NCBI GenBank assembly: GCA_947381875.1
Contig: CANCXY010000137.1
Location: forward strand, 1-8,918
Length of the DNA stretch: 8,918 bases
Direction: 5' to 3'
Source: an uncultured Clostridia bacterium
GTDB lineage: Bacteria; Bacillota; Clostridia; Oscillospirales; Ruminococcaceae
Below are positions 5,174 through 8,918 of this stretch, one piece after another. The position numbers were made by a program, and so were the translations under genes. Each line of letters begins with the position of its first letter. Position 1 is the first letter of the stretch. The notes beneath the pieces are model-generated. The model worked only from the letters and a program-made list of their open reading frames with translations, ran no database searches and was not told where the DNA came from.

Positions 5174-6416
5174 GCATGCGCTGTGCGCCCAGCAGCACAC
5201 CTGCCCGCGCGGCGGCGAAGTTTAGTCCGCCCTGCATGTAGACGGTGTAGGGCGGGCGCACAGGGCCGTCGGCGGAAAGCTCGATGCTGCTGCCCATCGT
5301 GAACGCGCCCGCCGCCATGATGACAGGGTCTTCATAGCCGGGCATGGGGCAGGGTTCGGGGGCGGCGAAGCTGTCTATGGGGCTGCCCGCCTGTACGCCG
5401 CCGCACAAAGCACGCATGCCGTCCGGGCTGCCTGTCTCAATGCTCGTGATGATGTCGTTGCGGTCCTCGGCGTAGTGCGGCGTTGCCTGATACCCTAACA
5501 GATCAAACAGGCAGGCGGCGTATACACTTGTTTTCAGCGCCTCGCACACTACGCCCGGCGCGTAGTAAAGCCCCAGGTACAGCCCGCGCAGCATATCCAG
5601 CGTACAGCCGATCTCGCCGCCTACGCCTGGCGCGGTCAGGCGGTGGGCGCACAGATCCACCAGATCGGCGCGCCCCGCGATATATCCGCCTGTCGGCGCA
5701 ATGCCGCCGCCCGCGTTCTTGATCAGGCTGCCCGCCATGATGTCCGCGCCGCGCTGGGTCGGCTCCTGCTTTTGCGTAAATTCACCGTAACAGTTGTCCA
5801 CCATCACGATGATATCCGACTGCGCCTCCTTGGCCGCGCGGCTGATGGCTTCGATGGCGTCGAGTGACAGCGCCCCGCGCGCGGCATACCCCCGGCTGCG
5901 CTGTATGTAGCACATTTTCGCGCCTTTGCACCGCTGGCCGATGGCGTCCAGGTCCGCCGTGCCGTCGGACAGCAGGGGGATGTCCTCATACTGGACGCCG
6001 AAATCGGCAAGGCTTCCGTAATGCGTGCCGTCCAGCCCGATCACGCCCGCCAGCGTGTCATAGGGACGGCCTGTCGCGGCCACCATGCGGTCGCCGGGGC
6101 GCAGGAGGCCAAAGAGCGCTACGGTCAGCGCGTGCGTGCCGGACATGAAATTGTGGCGGAACAGCGCGGCTTCACTGCCCGTCAGCGCCGCGAACACCTG
6201 CTCTAACTTTTCGCGTCCGGCGTCGTCCATGCCATAGCCCGTTGTACCGACCAGGTGATTGCCCCCGACGCGGCAGTCCGTGAAGGCTTTCAGCATTTTG
6301 AGCTGATTATATTCTTTTATATCTTCCAACTGCGTGAAACGCTCCCCGCACAGGGCGCGTGCTTTTGCGTCGGCCTCTAAGAGCTTTTCCGACAGCGGAA
6401 AAAATTCCTTAATCAT
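5154..6416 (-). CDS. YnbB/methionine gamma-lyase-like PLP enzyme (aluminium-resistance protein family)
   Basis: A 420-residue fold-type I PLP-dependent protein matching the methionine gamma-lyase/YnbB family. Landmarks are GTTGYGMDD near residue 60, RHNFMSGTHALTVALFGLLRPGD (substrate and cofactor entry), VDNCYGEF with Asp207 facing the pyridine nitrogen, SLIKNAGGG with the likely Schiff-base Lys233, and the C-terminal YTVYMQGGLNFAAARAG. The family is often labelled as aluminium resistance, but its physiological substrate is poorly known; sulfur amino acid lyase activity is a family-based guess. I choose the ATG at 6416 because AGGAG (6424-6428) is 7 nt upstream. The ATG at 6443 would add nine residues (MKKGNRRKC), overlap the GNAT stop as ATGA and cannot be excluded. 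The last residues (LSLRLA) are encoded within a palindromic repeat, suggesting that the element supplied the stop codon. Confidence 0.9.
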   Translation of the reverse strand: MIKEFFPLSEKLLEADAKARALCGERFTQLEDIKEYNQLKMLKAFTDCRVGGNHLVGTTGYGMDDAGREKLEQVFAALTGSEAALFRHNFMSGTHALTVALFGLLRPGDRMVAATGRPYDTLAGVIGLDGTHYGSLADFGVQYEDIPLLSDGTADLDAIGQRCKGAKMCYIQRSRGYAARGALSLDAIEAISRAAKEAQSDIIVMVDNCYGEFTQKQEPTQRGADIMAGSLIKNAGGGIAPTGGYIAGRADLVDLCAHRLTAPGVGGEIGCTLDMLRGLYLGLYYAPGVVCEALKTSVYAACLFDLLGYQATPHYAEDRNDIITSIETGSPDGMRALCGGVQAGSPIDSFAAPEPCPMPGYEDPVIMAAGAFTMGSSIELSADGPVRPPYTVYMQGGLNFAAARAGVLLGAQRMLSLRLA

Positions 6417-6423
6417 ACATTTT

Positions 6424-6428
6424 CTCCT
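6424..6428 (-). promoter_or_regulatory. Ribosome binding site AGGAG for the PLP enzyme
   Basis: AGGAG on the minus strand is 7 nt before the ATG at 6416. It favours that start over the ATG at 6443. Confidence 0.6.
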
Positions 6429-6439
6429 GTTTCCCTTTT

Positions 6440-7207
6440 TCATTCCCCGCAGATAGCGGTATTGGTATATCGCACGACCTCGCTCTCCCGCGCAAAGCCG
6501 AGCCGTTCATAAAAATGGATACGGTTTTCCGCGCATGTCAGCGTGACGCGGCGGCCGCTTTCAACAAACCGTTTCGCGAGCATGCCCGTCAGCCACCCGC
6601 CGATTCCGTGCCCGCGCAGATGTTCCGCCGTCTCGACCGCCGCTAAGTACGCGTGATCGGGCGACAGCGCGTATGCGCCTGCCGTGGCGGCCAGCGCGCC
6701 GTTTTGACGCACGGCCCATACCTCCGCCGCGCCCCGGTTCAGCTTGGCGCAGAGTTCGGAATAGAAATTGTCCCGCGCGCTGAAATCCGTCTCCCCGCAC
6801 ATCAAAAAATCTGTGATCTCCGAGGGCGGCGGCGCGCGGTCGAGCGCAAGCCCCGGTAGCGCGGGGGCAGGGGGCGCACAAAACATTTGCCTCAGAGCCA
6901 GTTCATACAGCGTTTTGATGGGCCTGTACCCGGCGGGCGGCGCGCTCCGCGCGGGGAGGTTGACGCGCCGGATGCCCTGCATGCGCAGGAACGCACCCAC
7001 CTCCTCCGGGTCATAAGAGCCGCACAGCAGCGCGCTCTGCCCGCGCACCTGGATGGCGGCGGCGGGGGAGGCGAAGAAAAAGCGCATCAGGGCATGCGAT
7101 TCCCCGAACACGGCCAAATGGATGGGCAGCACGTCGCCAAAATACGGACAGCCGCGCACGGCGTTCAGGAACTGCGCCCGTCCCGCCTCGTCCAGGCGGC
7201 GGATCAC
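6440..7207 (-). CDS. GNAT-family N-acetyltransferase
   Basis: A 255-residue protein whose C-terminal half is a GNAT domain. The acetyl-CoA pyrophosphate loop reads AEHLRGHGIGGWL (RGHGIG at 198-203), and the closing FYERLGF motif is at 232-238. The N-terminal half (about 1-125) shows no motif I know and may be a degenerate second GNAT-like lobe. The acceptor substrate cannot be told from sequence. The GTG start at 7207 overlaps the murD stop (GTGA), with GGTGA 7 nt upstream, and the gene's TGA overlaps a possible ATG of the next gene. It is therefore co-transcribed with murD, but a role in the cell wall would be inference from position only. Confidence 0.85.
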   Translation of the reverse strand: MIRRLDEAGRAQFLNAVRGCPYFGDVLPIHLAVFGESHALMRFFFASPAAAIQVRGQSALLCGSYDPEEVGAFLRMQGIRRVNLPARSAPPAGYRPIKTLYELALRQMFCAPPAPALPGLALDRAPPPSEITDFLMCGETDFSARDNFYSELCAKLNRGAAEVWAVRQNGALAATAGAYALSPDHAYLAAVETAEHLRGHGIGGWLTGMLAKRFVESGRRVTLTCAENRIHFYERLGFARESEVVRYTNTAICGE

Positions 7208-8598
7208 AGCGCGTTCACCAGGTCTTTGTAGTGCCGCCCGCGCGCCTCGAAATTGGGGTAGCGGTCAAAACTGGCGCAGGCGGGGGAGAGGGATACGATG
7301 TCGCCCGCCTGCGCGATATCGTCGGCTAAGTGTACCGCTTCGGCCATATCGGCGGCGCGCAGGATGGCAAGGCCGCTCCCAGCGAAACCGGGGGCGGCGC
7401 GCACTGCGTCCTCTATGCGCTGTGCGGTCGCGCCCGTCAGGATCAGCGCCTTGGCATGCGCGATCAGCTCTGGGGCCAGCGGCGCAAAGCTGATGCCCTT
7501 GTCCGAGCCGCCCGCAATCACAATCAGCTTCTGCGTGAAAGCGTGCAGCCCCGCGATCACGCGCGTGGGGCTGGTGGCGATGGAATCGTTGAACCACTGT
7601 ACGCCGCCCCGCGTGCGCACCGGCTCAATGCGGTGTTCCACGCCTGGGAAAGTGCGCGCGACCTGAGCCATCTTTTCGGCGGGCACAAGGCCGCGCACCG
7701 CGCAGAACGCGGCTAAGAGGTTTTCCAAATTGTGTTCCCCGCGCAATGCCACCTCGCTTTTGTGGACGATGGGCAAAACCTCGCCGCCCGCCGCAAGGCA
7801 CAGCGTCCCGTCCTCCCGCAGAAAACCGCCGTCCGCAACAACGCTTTTTCGGGTGAACCATTGGAGAGAGCCTTTTACATCGGCCCGCATGGCGCGGGTC
7901 ACGTCGTTTTCCCAGCCCAGCACGGCGAAGTCCCCAGGCCGCTGGTATAACAGAATGTTGCGTTTCGCGTCGATATACTCCTGCATATCCTTGTGGTGAT
8001 CCAGATGGTTCGGCGTCACGTTGGTGACGACCGCGATATGCGGCGACTGGCGCATGCTGATGAGCTGGAAGCTCGACAATTCCACCACCGCGATATCCTC
8101 CGCCCCCATCGTCTCCGCGACAGGCAGCAGTGCCCGCCCCAAGTTGCCGCCCAAATGCACCGTATAGCCTGCCGCCTTCAGCATTTCGGCGATCAGGGTG
8201 GTGGTGGTGGTCTTGCCGTCCGAACCCGTCACCGCGACGATAGGGCAGGGGCACAGGCGGAAAAATAACTCCATTTCGCTTGTCACCTCCGCGCCCGACG
8301 CTTTCGCGGCCACAAGCTGCGGCGTGTAGTATTCAAAGCCCGGCGTGCGCATGATCATTTCCTGCCCGGCCAGGCCGTCCAGATACTGTTCACCCAGGGA
8401 AAAATGGATGTCCAGTTCTTTCAGCCGCGCGGCGTAAGGCCCGAACGCGTCGACATCCGGCTTTTTGTCGCACAGCGTTACATCCGCGCCGCAGCGGCAG
8501 AACAGCTCAATGCACGCCTGGTTTGTGACGCCCGTTCCGATAAACGCTACGCGCTTTTTGGCGAGCGACTGATAAAATGATTCGATCTCTGCTGTCAT
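7204..8598 (-). CDS. murD: UDP-N-acetylmuramoyl-L-alanine--D-glutamate ligase
   Basis: A 464-residue Mur ligase that adds D-Glu to UDP-MurNAc-L-Ala in cytoplasmic peptidoglycan synthesis. An N-terminal Rossmann-like domain (VAFIGTGVTN) binds the uridine nucleotide. The ATP loop is GSDGKTT (125-131), with Asp where many Mur ligases have Asn, a form I associate with clostridial MurD. It is followed by VELSSFQL (172-179), NVTPNHLDHH and a lysine at 212 in the position of the carbamylated lysine. GEHNLEN, FNDSIATSP and GGSDKG complete the family set. The start is the ATG at 8598: GAGGTGGG lies 5 nt upstream, and the longer in-frame start near 8619 would include it. It is the first gene of the leftward unit, driven by the extended -10 promoter at 8630-8638, and overlaps the GNAT gene by 4 nt. 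Confidence 0.96.
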   Translation of the reverse strand: MTAEIESFYQSLAKKRVAFIGTGVTNQACIELFCRCGADVTLCDKKPDVDAFGPYAARLKELDIHFSLGEQYLDGLAGQEMIMRTPGFEYYTPQLVAAKASGAEVTSEMELFFRLCPCPIVAVTGSDGKTTTTTLIAEMLKAAGYTVHLGGNLGRALLPVAETMGAEDIAVVELSSFQLISMRQSPHIAVVTNVTPNHLDHHKDMQEYIDAKRNILLYQRPGDFAVLGWENDVTRAMRADVKGSLQWFTRKSVVADGGFLREDGTLCLAAGGEVLPIVHKSEVALRGEHNLENLLAAFCAVRGLVPAEKMAQVARTFPGVEHRIEPVRTRGGVQWFNDSIATSPTRVIAGLHAFTQKLIVIAGGSDKGISFAPLAPELIAHAKALILTGATAQRIEDAVRAAPGFAGSGLAILRAADMAEAVHLADDIAQAGDIVSLSPACASFDRYPNFEARGRHYKDLVNAL

Positions 8599-8629
8599 AT
8601 TTTCCCACCTCGTCTGCATAAGTACCTTT

Positions 8630-8638
8630 AGTATAGCA
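8630..8638 (-). promoter_or_regulatory. Extended -10 promoter for murD (TGCTATACT)
   Basis: On the minus strand TGC-TATACT forms an extended -10 element. The -35 region at the usual distance (TTTTAA) is weak, as is common with extended -10 promoters. Transcription should start near 8623, giving a leader of about 25 nt. Confidence 0.6.
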
Positions 8639-8769
8639 TATAGAAGGACAAGTTAAAAGGTTCAGAGGGGGTTTGTGCAAATTTTTTTGTTTTGGCGGGA
8701 AAAATTGCCATTTTGTGGATGCTTTGAGGCGCTAAAGAAAAAATTTCGACGGAATTATGGATTTGGGGC
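8639..8769. other. AT-rich divergent intergenic region
   Basis: This stretch between the murD promoter and the tRNA promoter has no ORF with a ribosome binding site. It contains A/T tracts (T-run at 8691-8697, A-run near 8739-8746) that may act as upstream promoter elements. I see no clear hairpin or operator. Confidence 0.4.
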
Positions 8770-8798
8770 TTGACAAACAGGGGGTTTTTTTGTATTAT
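8770..8798 (+). promoter_or_regulatory. Strong sigma-70-type promoter for the tRNA
   Basis: A perfect -35 TTGACA (8770-8775) is separated by exactly 17 nt from TATTAT (8793-8798). The expected transcription start is near 8805, leaving about 60 nt before the tRNA. Confidence 0.88.
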
Positions 8799-8865
8799 AA
8801 ATAAGCGCCCTTTTCGTGAGTGTATCCCTTAGATTGATGCACAACAGCCGGGAGGGTGCGGACTT

Positions 8866-8918
8866 AGGGGTATAGCTCAGTTGGTAGAGCAGCGGTCTCC
8901 AAAACCGCGTGCCGAGGG
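8866..8918 (+). tRNA. tRNA-Trp (anticodon CCA), 3' end cut by the window
   Basis: AGGGGTA begins the acceptor stem, followed by the D-arm TAGCTCAGTTGGTAGAGCA. The anticodon stem GCGGT/ACCGC (8892-8896/8904-8908) encloses the loop CTCCAAA with anticodon CCA at 8899-8901. The window ends before the T-arm. In many Bacillota tRNA-Trp lies just upstream of secE-nusG; that is a prediction for what follows. Confidence 0.95.

Noticed and set aside
8851..8861. GGAGGGTGCGG upstream of the tRNA as a T-box (AGGGTGG) motif
   Set aside because: Only a partial match, no specifier stem, and it precedes a tRNA rather than an amino-acid gene.

Overview
The window looks like part of a Bacillota genome, most likely a gut-type clostridium of the Oscillospirales. 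This is inferred from strong AGGAGG-type ribosome binding sites, a YnbB-type PLP enzyme, a clostridial-style MurD, and intergenic hairpin repeats of a kind I associate with that group. No taxonomic marker was searched.

Left arm (1-2980, + strand): a compact, translationally coupled four-gene cassette that is visibly AT-richer than the rest. It encodes an FkbH-like HAD/acyl-transfer protein, a stand-alone acyl carrier protein (ACP), a MaoC-type hot-dog (de)hydratase and a short-chain dehydrogenase/reductase (SDR). Together they look like a machine that loads a small acid, probably glyceryl-derived, onto the ACP and then reduces or dehydrates it. The product could decorate a surface glycan or feed a small molecule. 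The cassette may begin upstream of the window. The main oddity is a run of 12 G inside the maoC-like gene. It puts the well-supported start (1834) out of frame with the catalytic domain; 10 or 13 G would restore the gene. The gene is therefore either phase-variable and switched OFF, decayed, or affected by a homopolymer sequencing error.

Boundary (2981-3614): directly after the SDR stop lies an in-frame remnant that reads like the middle of a Uma2-family nuclease, broken by a TGA. Next come a hairpin with a leftward T-run, a 60-residue hypothetical protein gene, three tandem perfect hairpins, and a long bidirectional terminator shared with the convergent cysS.

Right arm (3615-8598, - strand, GC-rich): transcription runs leftward through murD (peptidoglycan), a GNAT acetyltransferase, a YnbB/methionine gamma-lyase-like PLP enzyme and cysS. 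The first three genes overlap by 4 nt at each junction. A second tract of five tandem perfect hairpins separates the PLP gene from cysS and even supplies the last codons of the PLP gene. murD has its own extended -10 promoter.

Right edge (8770-8918, + strand): a strong sigma-70-type promoter drives a tRNA-Trp (anticodon CCA) cut off by the window end.
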